Shown here: piece after piece, positions 33,954-41,731 of the stretch
Numbering within the stretch: the stretch's first letter is position 1
Layout of the letters: every line of letters begins with the position of its first letter
Origin: Moduliflexus sp964602655
GTDB taxonomy: Bacteria > Moduliflexota > Moduliflexia > Moduliflexales > Moduliflexaceae
Assembly (NCBI GenBank): GCA_964602655.1
Contig: CAZRSF010000027.1
Location: forward strand, 1 to 64,000
Direction of reading: 5' to 3'
DNA length: 64,000 bases
Made by a program: the position numbers and the translations under genes
Notes under the pieces: model-generated
What the model was told of the DNA's origin: nothing
Database searches by the model: none
Seen by the model: the letters and a program-made list of their open reading frames with translations, nothing else

Positions 33954-34742
33954 TCATCCATCAGCGCGCGATGCCGCAAGGTCCGTCCATCTATTCCACA
34001 GAAAAAAGGGATAATGCGGCGCGTCAATCATGTTGCAATGCGCGCGCCCATCCCAATACCGCTGCTGATTCGCCGCAGGCATGATTCGGTCGCGTGTGCT
34101 GATCAATGCGACGAACTCCCCTCCTGGGAGGGGTTGGGGGTGGGTTGTGATGGATTTCTCAACACCCGACCCACCCCTACCCCTCCCAGGAGGGGAATCT
34201 TGCGGCTTCGCCGCGAACAATTCGGAGCTGGCGACCGCCGCCGCCTGAATCGCCGCTAACTCTTCCGCTTGCTCCGATAACTCGCGTTGCGGGCGTTGGT
34301 GCGCGAAACGTTCGAAAATTGCGCGCGAACCGCACATCCGTTCGAAAAATTTTTCGCGCCCTTTTGCGTCAAACCGGTCGAGCGTGGCCTGAAACACGTC
34401 CGGCGCGATGCCGAATTCGGCATGAATCGGCTGCGGTGTGCCATTAATCGCGATAACGCGATTCGCATGAAAATTCAATCTGCCGCTGATGCGGGCATAG
34501 GCCCAAACGCCCATTGACCAGCAGATCGCCACGATCTGTTCGTAGTGTCGGTTCACGCGGTCGCAGACTTCCGAGGTCTTGGAGACCTCGGAAGTCTTAT
34601 TGAGGTCGCGGTAATCGCACACGGTCAAGACATCCCAGTCGTCGCATTCGAGATGCGCGACGACATGCTCGTCCATGCCCCATCCGTTGAAAAACAATAC
34701 GAGACGCGGGTTATGCTGCTGACGAATCCAATGCCATTTCAT
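33954..34742 (-). CDS. bioG: Pimeloyl-ACP methyl ester esterase BioG, carrying two in-frame palindromic insertions
   Basis: 262 residues from ATG 34742, overlapping the bioF end by 32 nt. BioG (DUF452) hallmarks are LFFNGWGMDEHVV, VCDYRDLN, the nucleophile Ser in CWSMGVWAY, VIAINGTPQPIHAEFGI, MCGSRAIFERF, the acid Asp in STRDRIMPAANQQRYW, and the catalytic His in DAPHYPFF. It removes the methyl group that BioC added. Two segments foreign to the family interrupt it: KTSEVSKTSEV, encoded by the family F palindrome at 34565-34598, and about 28 residues rich in Pro/Gly encoded by the family E repeat at 34115-34198. Both keep the frame and lie between conserved blocks, so the enzyme may still work. 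Confidence 0.9.
   Translation of the reverse strand: MKWHWIRQQHNPRLVLFFNGWGMDEHVVAHLECDDWDVLTVCDYRDLNKTSEVSKTSEVCDRVNRHYEQIVAICWSMGVWAYARISGRLNFHANRVIAINGTPQPIHAEFGIAPDVFQATLDRFDAKGREKFFERMCGSRAIFERFAHQRPQRELSEQAEELAAIQAAAVASSELFAAKPQDSPPGRGRGGSGVEKSITTHPQPLPGGEFVALISTRDRIMPAANQQRYWDGRAHCNMIDAPHYPFFLWNRWTDLAASRADG
34115..34198. repeat. Palindromic repeat, family E, inside bioG
   Basis: The left arm CTCCCCTCCTGGGAGGGGTT and the matching right arm CTACCCCTCCCAGGAGGGG surround a short centre, about 84 bp or 28 codons. It is translated within BioG between the helical segment ending SSELFAAK and the acid-loop segment FVALISTRDRI. Other copies in the window are intergenic. Confidence 0.9.
34565..34598. 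repeat. Palindromic repeat, family F, inside bioG
   Basis: AGACTTCCGAGGTCTT pairs with GACCTCGGAAGTCTT. It encodes KTSEVSKTSEV, so the palindrome itself yields a tandem peptide repeat. The intergenic copy is at 10994-11027. Confidence 0.92.
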
Positions 34743-35922
34743 GCAACGCGGCGGCAATCGCATCGGGCAGCGGCGCAAGCTGCTCCCAACGCATCGCCGC
34801 ATTTAAAGACAATCGCAGCCGCGCAGTATTCGGCGGAACGGTCGGCGGACGAATCGCAAAAATCAGCCAGCCTTGTTCCCTCAGTCGTTCCGCGACACGC
34901 ACCGTCGCGTCGTTTTCGCCGATCATGATCGGCATGATTTGCGAACTGCCGTCTGTTTCAAGCTTCCTGGCGATCAACGCTTGCCGAAGGCGCTGCGATA
35001 ATTCCAGCACAGCCCGCCGTTCGTTCTGCATGGCGGCGACTTTTTTGAGGATAAACAGATTCCAATTCAGCGTCATCGGCGGCAGCGCGGTGGTAAAAAT
35101 CAGCGGGCGCATCGTGTTGACGAGAAATTCCTTCAAAATGCGGTTGGTGATGGCATACGCGCCGACAGAAGCGAACGCTTTGCCGAATGTGCCGACAATG
35201 ACGTCAATGTCCCGCATGACGTCTTGCGCTTCGCAGACGCCGCAGCCGCGTTCGCCGAAGACGCCGACCGCATGGGCTTCGTCCACGATCAGCAGCGCAT
35301 GATAACGATTTTTCAATTCGACGATGCGCCGCAAGTCCGCAATGTCGCCGTCCATGCTGAACACCGATTCGGTGATGATGAACACGCGCTGAAATTCGGC
35401 GCGATGCTGTTCCAGCAGTTGTTCGAGGTGGGCGTAATCGCAATGACGATAGCGGATATATTTGGCCTGCGAAAGCTGCAAGCCGTCCATCATGCTGGCG
35501 TGATTCAGCTTATCCGACAGAATCAGATCGCGCCGGTCGGCTAAGGCGGAAATAATGCCGATATTGGCGTGATAGCCGCTGTTGAAGATGCAGGCCGCTT
35601 CTGCCTGATACATCTCCGCCAAATACGTTTCCAGGCGATCATACGCCTCGGCGTTGCCGGTCAGCAGGCGCGACGACGACCCCGCCAGACCGAAACGGTC
35701 AATCAGATTGCCAGCGCCGTCCTGATGCAGAAACTCCTCCAAAAGCCGCTGATTCGCGCCGAGGCCGAGATAGTCGTTGGACGAAAGGTTGAGATAGTGT
35801 TTCCCGTTGAAATCAGCATGAGTTTCGTCGCGCCGGGCAATGCTTCCTAATTGCCGCAACTGCTGTTTCGCGCGTAAATCGTCAAGCTGTTGCCTGAATG
35901 AGTCGTAAATATCGGCGTTCAT
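34711..35922 (-). CDS. bioF: 8-amino-7-oxononanoate synthase
   Basis: 403 residues, PLP fold type I. YLNLSSNDYLGLG and RLLTGNAEAYDRLE form the start. The cofactor region includes FNSGYHANIGIISAL, DEAHAVGVFGERGCGVCE and the Schiff-base Lys in GTFGKAFASVGAY. It condenses pimeloyl-ACP with alanine in the second stage of biotin synthesis. It overlaps the downstream bioG start. A partial family E palindrome lies in the 48-nt gap to bioB. Confidence 0.94.
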   Translation of the reverse strand: MNADIYDSFRQQLDDLRAKQQLRQLGSIARRDETHADFNGKHYLNLSSNDYLGLGANQRLLEEFLHQDGAGNLIDRFGLAGSSSRLLTGNAEAYDRLETYLAEMYQAEAACIFNSGYHANIGIISALADRRDLILSDKLNHASMMDGLQLSQAKYIRYRHCDYAHLEQLLEQHRAEFQRVFIITESVFSMDGDIADLRRIVELKNRYHALLIVDEAHAVGVFGERGCGVCEAQDVMRDIDVIVGTFGKAFASVGAYAITNRILKEFLVNTMRPLIFTTALPPMTLNWNLFILKKVAAMQNERRAVLELSQRLRQALIARKLETDGSSQIMPIMIGENDATVRVAERLREQGWLIFAIRPPTVPPNTARLRLSLNAAMRWEQLAPLPDAIAAALHEMALDSSAA

Positions 35923-35943
35923 TTTTCGATGTTTTTCCCGTTT

Positions 35944-35960
35944 TCCCCTCCCAGGAGGAG
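35944..35960. repeat. Palindromic repeat, family E (fragment)
   Basis: TCCCCTCCCAGGAGGAG, the core of the family E element, lies in the bioB-bioF gap. Read on the minus strand, its CTCCTCCTGGGAGGGG precedes the bioF ATG by about 20 nt, so it could interfere with or supply ribosome binding. Confidence 0.6.
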
Positions 35961-35970
35961 AAAACGTTGT

Positions 35971-36954
35971 TCAAGCGAAGGCGGCGAGCCGCGCCAACAA
36001 GGCGTCGTCTTCGGCCACGTCGCGCCCGCGCGTGGTCAGGTATCCGCCGGTTAACAAGCCGTTCGCGCCAGACAGCATGAGCAAGCCCTGAAAATCTTTC
36101 ATCACGGTTTCGCGTCCGGCGGCAAATTTGATGATTTTGGTCGGATTCACGAGCCGGAAAATGGCGAACGCTTTAGCGATCTCGGCGACCGACAGCGGCG
36201 GCTGCTTTTCGAGCGGCGTTCCGGCAATCGGCACGAGCACGTTCAACGGAATCACGTCCACATCGAGTTCCTGCGCGGCAAACGCCAATGCCACGCGATC
36301 CGCCGCCGTTTCACCGACACCGAAAATGCCGCCGCAGCAGACGCCGATGCCGTAGGCTTTCAGCAGGCGGATCGTCTCGATTTTTTCCTGAATATCGTGC
36401 GTATCGGCAATCAAATCGGCGAATTTGGCGGGGTTGACCTGGAGATTGATGTTATAATGACCGATCTTGCGTTCGGCGAGTTTTTTGACCGTCTCCTGGC
36501 TCAAAATGCCGAGAGACAAACAAACGTTCATATTAGGAAGTTCCTGATGAATCGAATCAATGGCGGTCAGAATCGCGCCGAATTCCTCATCACATTCCGT
36601 ATAGCCGAAGCCGCTGGTGACAATGCCGAAATAGTTGACCCCGGATTCCGCCGTTTTGCGGGCATGTTGCAGGATCGTGTCGGGCGACATCAGGCCATAC
36701 ACTTCGACGTGCGCGTGATGATGCGTGGATTGGGCGCAGAAGCGGCAATTTTCCTGACAGACTCCTGATTTGGCGTTCAAAATCGAGCAGGCGTGCATTC
36801 CGCGCGTAAATTTGTTTTTGACTTTATTGGCGAGCGAGACGAGATCGAGCGTCTCTTCGCCTGATAATTCGGCCAATCTACCGGCTAATTCCCGGCTGAC
36901 CGGTTGGCCGCTTTCTAAGATATGATACGCTTGTTGAATGGCTGGATGTAACAT
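35971..36954 (-). CDS. bioB: Biotin synthase
   Basis: 327 residues from ATG 36954, with GAGGAAA about 8-11 nt upstream. The frame stays open for 39 more codons through two palindromes, which are rejected as coding. The radical SAM cluster is CQENCRFCAQS. NLQVNPAKFADLI is typical, but the canonical BioB YNHNLDT segment is YNINLQV here, so some substrate-site residues differ from E. coli BioB. GICCGGIFG-like CCGGIFGVGET and the C-terminal FQGLLMLSGANGLLTGGYLT fit BioB. It inserts sulfur into dethiobiotin. bioA and bioD are not in the window. Confidence 0.92.
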   Translation of the reverse strand: MLHPAIQQAYHILESGQPVSRELAGRLAELSGEETLDLVSLANKVKNKFTRGMHACSILNAKSGVCQENCRFCAQSTHHHAHVEVYGLMSPDTILQHARKTAESGVNYFGIVTSGFGYTECDEEFGAILTAIDSIHQELPNMNVCLSLGILSQETVKKLAERKIGHYNINLQVNPAKFADLIADTHDIQEKIETIRLLKAYGIGVCCGGIFGVGETAADRVALAFAAQELDVDVIPLNVLVPIAGTPLEKQPPLSVAEIAKAFAIFRLVNPTKIIKFAAGRETVMKDFQGLLMLSGANGLLTGGYLTTRGRDVAEDDALLARLAAFA

Positions 36955-36989
36955 GTTCTGTATTTCCTCGTCGCCAAAGGCGAACGATT

Positions 36990-37058
36990 CCCCTCCAGGG
37001 AGGGGCGAGGAGTGCAAAAGCGCAGCTTTTGCCGTCAAAGCTTCGCTTTGAGACTCCT
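36990..37058. repeat. Tandem palindromes upstream of bioB (families E and C)
   Basis: CCCCTCCAGGGAGGGG (36990-37005) is immediately followed by a family C element beginning AGGAGTGCAAAAGCGCAGC and ending GAGACTCCTT. Together they make a structured leader of about 70 nt directly before the biotin operon. They contain no stop codon in the bioB frame. Confidence 0.8.
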
Positions 37059-37666
37059 TCGTGATGTTCAATGGAAATGAATAGCGCTGTGCGTCATCGA
37101 GTTACGTAAAAAACAACATGTGATCTTTTTGAGAGTTAGCTGAACTTGTTGACCAAATTTTTATGAGTGGTTGATAATAGTCAAGCAAGAATTTGATTAA
37201 TTTACAGAAGTTAGTAACTTTGCAGATTTAGCGGGGATTTTGCCGAAAAGAAAATAGGCGCGTTTTTGAAAAGGATTTTAAACCCTGACAGGGGTTATTA
37301 AAAATCAATCCTCGTACCTATAAATTTTTAGTTCTCCCGATAGGACACGGGGAAAGGGTTGTTAAGTTCTCAATATCGCCCGGCTCCCATGTTTGCCGCT
37401 CCTACCTGTATTCCTCTATCCTTTCGGGGCAACATCGGGAAAAGTCAAAGAAAAATCCGACCGGCGGCAAGAAATTCTCTTGACTCGATAACCGCGCAAA
37501 CATACGGCATATACAGCATTATTTATTTCCATCGAACATCCGAAGGAGTCTCAACGCGGAGCGTTGACGGCAAAAGCTCCGCGTTCGCACTCCGATTGAA
37601 TATGGTCAATGCAACTGAATAATGCGATACTGAGCGCGTAACCACGAATACTCGAAAGGAGCGAAT
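37059..37666. other. Gene-free region between divergent bioB and gpsA
   Basis: About 600 nt without a supportable gene. The part at 37100-37330 is AT-rich and should hold the bioB promoter, but I found no strong -35/-10 pair. It contains a half-decayed family A element (AACCCTGACAGGGGTT at 37281-37296) and a family C palindrome at 37544-37593. The gpsA ribosome-binding site AAAGGAG ends the region. Confidence 0.6.
37544..37593. repeat. Palindromic repeat, family C
   Basis: AGGAGTCTCAACGCGGAGC opens the element and GCTCCGCGTTCGCACTCC closes it. The ends match the other family C copies, while the GC-rich middle is specific to this one. Confidence 0.8.
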
Positions 37667-38689
37667 ATGATGAATGACATCTTAACGCAACAGATCGCCG
37701 TTGTCGGAGCGGGAAGTTGGGGGACGGCGTTAGCCAATTTATTAGCGTGTAAGGGATATGAGGTTGACCTCTGGGCGTATGAACCGGACGTCAAGGCCGC
37801 TATCGAGCAGCAGCGCGAAAACACGGTCTTTCTGCCGGGAATTCCGCTGTCGGAACGGATTCGTCCGACGAACGATCTTGCCGCAGCCGTCGCGGGCAAG
37901 TCGTTTGTCGTGATGGTCGTGCCGTCGCATGTGATGCGCGTTACTGCCGGAAAAATGGCCGCCGCGCTCGCGCCGGATGCCATCGTCGTCTCTGCGACCA
38001 AAGGGATTGAAAACGAGACCTTCTGCCTGATGTCCGACGTGCTGGAGCAGACGTTGCCTGCCGGGTCGCAGCAACGGATTGCGGCGTTGTCCGGCCCAAG
38101 CTTTGCGGCGGAAGTCGCGCGGCTGATGCCGACGCTGATTACCGTCGCCTCGCGCAGCGCGGAAGCCGCTGCAATCGCGCAGCAGGTCTTCGCCGCGCCG
38201 CATTTTCGCGTGTACACGAATGACGACCTGATCGGTGTGCAGTCGGGCGGCTCGATGAAAAATTATATCGCGATTGCCGCCGGGATGATTGACGGCGCGC
38301 AAATCGGCCTGAATATCCGCGCCGCGTTGATTACCAGAGGGCTGGCGGAAATGCGGCGGCTCGGCGTGAAGATGGGCGCAAACCCGCATACGTTCAGCGG
38401 ATTGAGCGGACTCGGCGATCTTGTGTTGACCTGCACCGGCGATTTGAGCCGCAATCATACCGTTGGCGTCAAAATCGGGCAGGGGATGAAAATACGCGAA
38501 ATTCTCGACGGCATGAAAACGGTGGCGGAAGGGATCAAAACCGCGCATTCGGTCTATCATCTGTCCCGCAAAATCGGCGTGGACATGCCGATTTGCGACA
38601 GCGTCTATCAAATGCTCTTCGAAGACGCCGACCCGCGCGAGGCGTTGAATCAACTCATGACGCGGCGACTGAAAGACGAATTGGAATAA
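37667..38689 (+). CDS. gpsA: Glycerol-3-phosphate dehydrogenase [NAD(P)+]
   Basis: 340 residues. The Rossmann start IAVVGAGSWGTALANLLA, the segment NTVFLPGIPLSERI, the catalytic-Lys region SATKGIE, the substrate loop ALSGPSFAAEV, and VQSGGSMKNYIAIAAG plus FSGLSGLGDLVLTC are all GpsA-specific. It makes sn-glycerol-3-phosphate for phospholipid synthesis in the cytoplasm. ATG 37667 or 37670 follows AAAGGAG. It is monocistronic as far as the sequence shows. Confidence 0.95.
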   Translation: MMNDILTQQIAVVGAGSWGTALANLLACKGYEVDLWAYEPDVKAAIEQQRENTVFLPGIPLSERIRPTNDLAAAVAGKSFVVMVVPSHVMRVTAGKMAAALAPDAIVVSATKGIENETFCLMSDVLEQTLPAGSQQRIAALSGPSFAAEVARLMPTLITVASRSAEAAAIAQQVFAAPHFRVYTNDDLIGVQSGGSMKNYIAIAAGMIDGAQIGLNIRAALITRGLAEMRRLGVKMGANPHTFSGLSGLGDLVLTCTGDLSRNHTVGVKIGQGMKIREILDGMKTVAEGIKTAHSVYHLSRKIGVDMPICDSVYQMLFEDADPREALNQLMTRRLKDELE

Positions 38690-38730
38690 GTGCGCCCCGC
38701 CCCGGCGTGGCTGTTATGTTTTCGTGAACA

Positions 38731-38815
38731 CCTGTCATTGCGAGCGCTTTTCAGCGAAGCAATCTCGCCGGAATCACGGGATGGCTTCGTCGTTGTCACT
38801 CCTCGCAATGACAGG
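38731..38815. repeat. Imperfect inverted repeat of the widespread 'TGTCATTGCGAG' type
   Basis: CCTGTCATTGCGAGCG opens and CTCCTCGCAATGACAGG closes an 85-bp element, with AGCGAAGCAATCTC and GGCTTCGTCGTTGTCA inside. The same sequence type occurs in many unrelated bacterial phyla as an intergenic palindromic element. Here it lies between the convergent gpsA and DUF4197 genes. Confidence 0.85.
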
Positions 38816-38869
38816 CATATTTACGAGAACGCAGCAGCCCTGCGCCGGGGCGTCTCTACGAGAAGGAGA

Positions 38870-39553
38870 TTATTTGAAAATTTTCTTCAATAATTCGGTG
38901 ACGCGGGCTTCCGGGTCTTCGCGAATTTTTTTCTCTTCGGCGGCGACCATCGTAAACAGGCCGTCGAGCGCTTTTTCAGTGACATAATCGTTCAGATCGA
39001 ATTCGAAGAGTTCCCCGACGCCGAGCGGAATGGCGGCTGTCACCTGTTTCTGTAGATCCTGATACAGCCCGGTGACGCCGACGTCCGCCATTGCGGATTC
39101 GATGATCGGCTGAAACGCCGCCGTCAACGTCTCGCTGGTTTTTTCTTGAAAATAGAGTGTGGCCTCGTTTTCTTTCCCGTTCACGATTTTCAGGGCGTCT
39201 TCGAACGTCATTTCCGCGATGGCATCGCCGAATAACGACACCGCCGAGACAGCGGCTTTTTCCGCGGCGCGGTTCATGCTGACTTCGAATTCATCAACAA
39301 TCGCTTCGAATCCCGCTTGCTTCAACAGGCTTTGCGCTTTTTGCAATTTGTCCGGCAGCAGGATTTTAATCAGGTCGTTTTTATAGAAACCATCCTCTTT
39401 CGATACGAGTTTGACCGCGTTTTCCGTGCCGATTTTTAAGGCGTCTTTCAGACCGCTCGCCAGTTCCTCATCTAATTGAGCAAAGGCCGAACACGCTGAA
39501 AATACAAGACCGACAACCACAGCAAGACTGCTCCAATATTCGAATCTCATCAT
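38870..39553 (-). CDS. DUF4197 secreted protein
   Basis: 227 residues. The signal peptide is MMRFEYWSSLAVVVGLVFSA with cleavage near AFA. The body has the DUF4197 order: LASGLKDALKIGTENAV, GFYKNDLIKILLP, a long amphipathic helix with VSMNRAAEKAA-like MNRAAEKAAVSA, and TLYFQEKTS. The C-terminal half includes YVTEKALDGLFTMVAAEEKKI. The function of DUF4197 is unknown; it is an all-helical periplasmic protein. It stands alone between repeats. Confidence 0.85.
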   Translation of the reverse strand: MMRFEYWSSLAVVVGLVFSACSAFAQLDEELASGLKDALKIGTENAVKLVSKEDGFYKNDLIKILLPDKLQKAQSLLKQAGFEAIVDEFEVSMNRAAEKAAVSAVSLFGDAIAEMTFEDALKIVNGKENEATLYFQEKTSETLTAAFQPIIESAMADVGVTGLYQDLQKQVTAAIPLGVGELFEFDLNDYVTEKALDGLFTMVAAEEKKIREDPEARVTELLKKIFK

Positions 39554-39569
39554 CTATTCCTTGAAAAAG

Positions 39570-39621
39570 AGGAGTGTCAGAGCGTCGCTCCGATAGGTCA
39601 AAGCTGCGCGTTGACACTCCT
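39570..39621. repeat. Palindromic repeat, family C
   Basis: AGGAGTGTCAGAGCG at the left and GCGTTGACACTCCT at the right, with GTCGCTCC inside. It lies directly upstream of the DUF4197 gene. Confidence 0.8.
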
Positions 39622-39653
39622 GAGAATTTCTGAAACGGTGTACTTGTAACTTC

Positions 39654-39710
39654 TACCGCCGGCGTCCTCGTCGGCGTTGTGAACACGTGCCGACGAGGAC
39701 GTCGGCGGTA
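39654..39710. repeat. Inverted repeat with GACGTCCTCGTC-type arms
   Basis: TACCGCCGGCGTCCTCGTCG and CGACGAGGACGTCGGCGGTA are nearly complementary with a 13-nt spacer. It is reminiscent of 9751-9822. It lies between the aldo/keto reductase stop and the upstream region of the DUF4197 gene. Confidence 0.85.
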
Positions 39711-39743
39711 CGGCACACCACTAAAGATTAATGGCTCAATGTA

Positions 39744-40727
39744 CTACCACAGATACTGCACGGGGTTCTTGATATACGTTTCATAAATCACCGTGACGCC
39801 TGCCATGATCTCAGCGCTCAACGCGGGCAAATCAGCGGCGGAGAAATTGGCTTCCGCCTGATCCGGGCGTTTTGCGCCGGGAATCGCGCACGTCACGGCA
39901 TCGAACATCTGAATCCAACGCAACGCCATCTGCGTCAGCGTCATATTGGCAGGGCAGAGCTTTTTTAACTCGTCCACCGCCTGTAACGCGACATCATAAT
40001 CCACGCCGGAAAAGGTTTCGCCCTTATCGAATGCTTCGCCATGCCGGTTGAAGGCGCGATGATCGTCACGCTCGAATGCGGTCTGCTTCGTCATCTTGCC
40101 GGTCAACATTCCGCTGGCAAGCGGCACGCGGGCAAGAATGCCGATGTTGCGCCGTTTCGCCTGCTCGAAAAAGAGGTCTGCCGGACGCAGACGGAACATA
40201 TTGAAAATCATTTGTACCGTCTTGACGTTCGGAAATTCGATGGCTTTCAACGCTTCTTCGACCTTTTCGACGCTGACGCCGTAATGTTTGATTTTGCCTT
40301 GCCGCTGCAAATCATCCAGAATGTCGAACACCTCCGGACGATAATAGACCTCCGTCGGCGGACAATGAAGCTGCACCAAATCCAGGGCATCCACGTCAAG
40401 ATTTTTTAAGCTGCGTTCGATAAACGCCGTCAAATTTTCGCGATCATACCCATCGGCGACATGCGGATTCAGCCGCCGTCCGGCTTTGGTGGCGACATAA
40501 ATCGTTTCGGAACGCTCTTTCAACACCTGAGCGATCAGCCGCTCGCTGCGTCCGTCGCCATACACGTCGGCGGTATCAATAAAATTGACGCCCATGTCAA
40601 TCGCCTTATGCAGCGCGGCGATGGATTCGTCGTCGTTGACCGCTCCCCACGTGCCGCCGATTGCCCATGCCCCGAAACTGATGGTTGACACGTTCCAACC
40701 CGTGCGCCCTAATGCGCGATATTGCAT
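39744..40727 (-). CDS. Aldo/keto reductase
   Basis: 327 residues, TIM barrel. The catalytic tetrad is visible: Asp and Tyr in FIDTADVYGDGRSE, Lys in VATKAGRRL and His in LVQLHCPP. The NADP(H)-binding C-terminal part, AIPGAKRPDQAEANFSA, is typical. The start LGRTGWNVSTISFGAWAIGG places it in the YajO/Tas-like group with unknown physiological substrate. AGGAGG-like GGAGGATAT lies before the ATG at 40727. It is likely cytosolic and monocistronic. Confidence 0.92.
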   Translation of the reverse strand: MQYRALGRTGWNVSTISFGAWAIGGTWGAVNDDESIAALHKAIDMGVNFIDTADVYGDGRSERLIAQVLKERSETIYVATKAGRRLNPHVADGYDRENLTAFIERSLKNLDVDALDLVQLHCPPTEVYYRPEVFDILDDLQRQGKIKHYGVSVEKVEEALKAIEFPNVKTVQMIFNMFRLRPADLFFEQAKRRNIGILARVPLASGMLTGKMTKQTAFERDDHRAFNRHGEAFDKGETFSGVDYDVALQAVDELKKLCPANMTLTQMALRWIQMFDAVTCAIPGAKRPDQAEANFSAADLPALSAEIMAGVTVIYETYIKNPVQYLW

Positions 40728-40829
40728 GATATATCCTCCTGAGATGTTATGACGAAGAACTTATGTTCGCAAGCCCTCGCGATAACGGTTAGAAACGGTA
40801 ACAAATTCAACGTTCAGGTCGGTCGCAGA

Positions 40830-41615
40830 TCACTCTGTCGGGCGAACGTCTGTCGCGCCTTTGGTTTTCAGAAAGTCAATCGTCTTTTGCGTGGCGGCTT
40901 TTTCTTGATCGTTTGCCCAGGTTTCTTCGGTGCGCGCGATAGCCGAACCTAACGCATTGTAGCCAGCGTGATCTTTCAACGTCATGTCCGCGCCTTTCGC
41001 CACAAGCAGTTCCGTCATTTTCAGATTCCCCAAAAACGCGGCGTTATGCAACGGCGTCGATCCGCGTTTATCGGCAGCGTTAATCTCCGCTTTTGCGTTG
41101 AGCAGCAGGTCAATCGCCTGGACATATTGCTCGACGTTCTTCGGCTCGGCGTCCGATTCATGCAATAACGCGACCCAATGCAGCGCCGTCCGCTCATCCG
41201 CCGCGTCTTTTGCGTTCACATCCGCCCCGCTTTTCAGCAAAAACGTCATCGGCGCGATTCTCGCAAACATCGCATATTTGATAAGCAGCGGCGACCCGTC
41301 CTTGTCTTTCATATTGACATCCGCGCCTTTTTCTACCAGCATGTGCGCGAGCGTTTCAGATTTTTTTCCCAAATCGCCTTCGACGCCGATATTATCCACC
41401 GCCCATTCCAGCATCGGACGTCCGTCAATGCTCGACTTGGCAAGCGTCGGATTTTTTTCGAACGCCTCTTTGACCGCAGCTTCTTTGGCCGCGTCATCGG
41501 TCGTGCCGTAAATATAGGCCTGAATCGCCTTGATGGCGGGGTCTTCCGCCTGCGCAAACACCAACGCCGGAACAACCAACATCATCAGACATGCGCCGCT
41601 TAAAAATCGTTTCAT
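40830..41615 (-). CDS. Exported ankyrin-repeat protein
   Basis: 261 residues from ATG 41615, with AAAGGAG upstream. The frame is open to 41765 only because it reads through the family A palindrome. The signal peptide MKRFLSGACLMMLVVPALVF ends at AQA. Four to five ankyrin units follow, with the pattern LLKSGADVNAKDAADERTAL, GSTPLHNAAFLG, ELLVAKGADMTLKDHAGYN. Ankyrin units mediate protein binding; a periplasmic role is inferred from the signal peptide. The partner is unknown. Confidence 0.88.
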   Translation of the reverse strand: MKRFLSGACLMMLVVPALVFAQAEDPAIKAIQAYIYGTTDDAAKEAAVKEAFEKNPTLAKSSIDGRPMLEWAVDNIGVEGDLGKKSETLAHMLVEKGADVNMKDKDGSPLLIKYAMFARIAPMTFLLKSGADVNAKDAADERTALHWVALLHESDAEPKNVEQYVQAIDLLLNAKAEINAADKRGSTPLHNAAFLGNLKMTELLVAKGADMTLKDHAGYNALGSAIARTEETWANDQEKAATQKTIDFLKTKGATDVRPTE

Positions 41616-41650
41616 AGTATGCTCCTTTCGAAATAATTGTTCGGGACCCA

Positions 41651-41680
41651 ACCCTGCCAGGGTTTTAAACCCTGGCAGGG
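41651..41680. repeat. Palindromic repeat, family A
   Basis: ACCCTGCCAGGGTTTTAAAC with its complementary arm, between the purA stop and the ankyrin gene on the same strand. Confidence 0.9.
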
Positions 41681-41731
41681 TTAATTGTGATTCATATACG
41701 AGTCGAATGATTCTTAGGACAATACAACATT

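Noticed and set aside
36955..37330. A biotin-related regulatory site (BirA operator) upstream of bioB
   Set aside because: No TTGTAAACC-N15-GGTTTACAA-type match was seen; only palindromic repeats are present.
37742..38653. A 303-codon open frame antisense to gpsA
   Set aside because: gpsA is complete and diagnostic; the antisense frame has an implausible His/Arg-rich composition.
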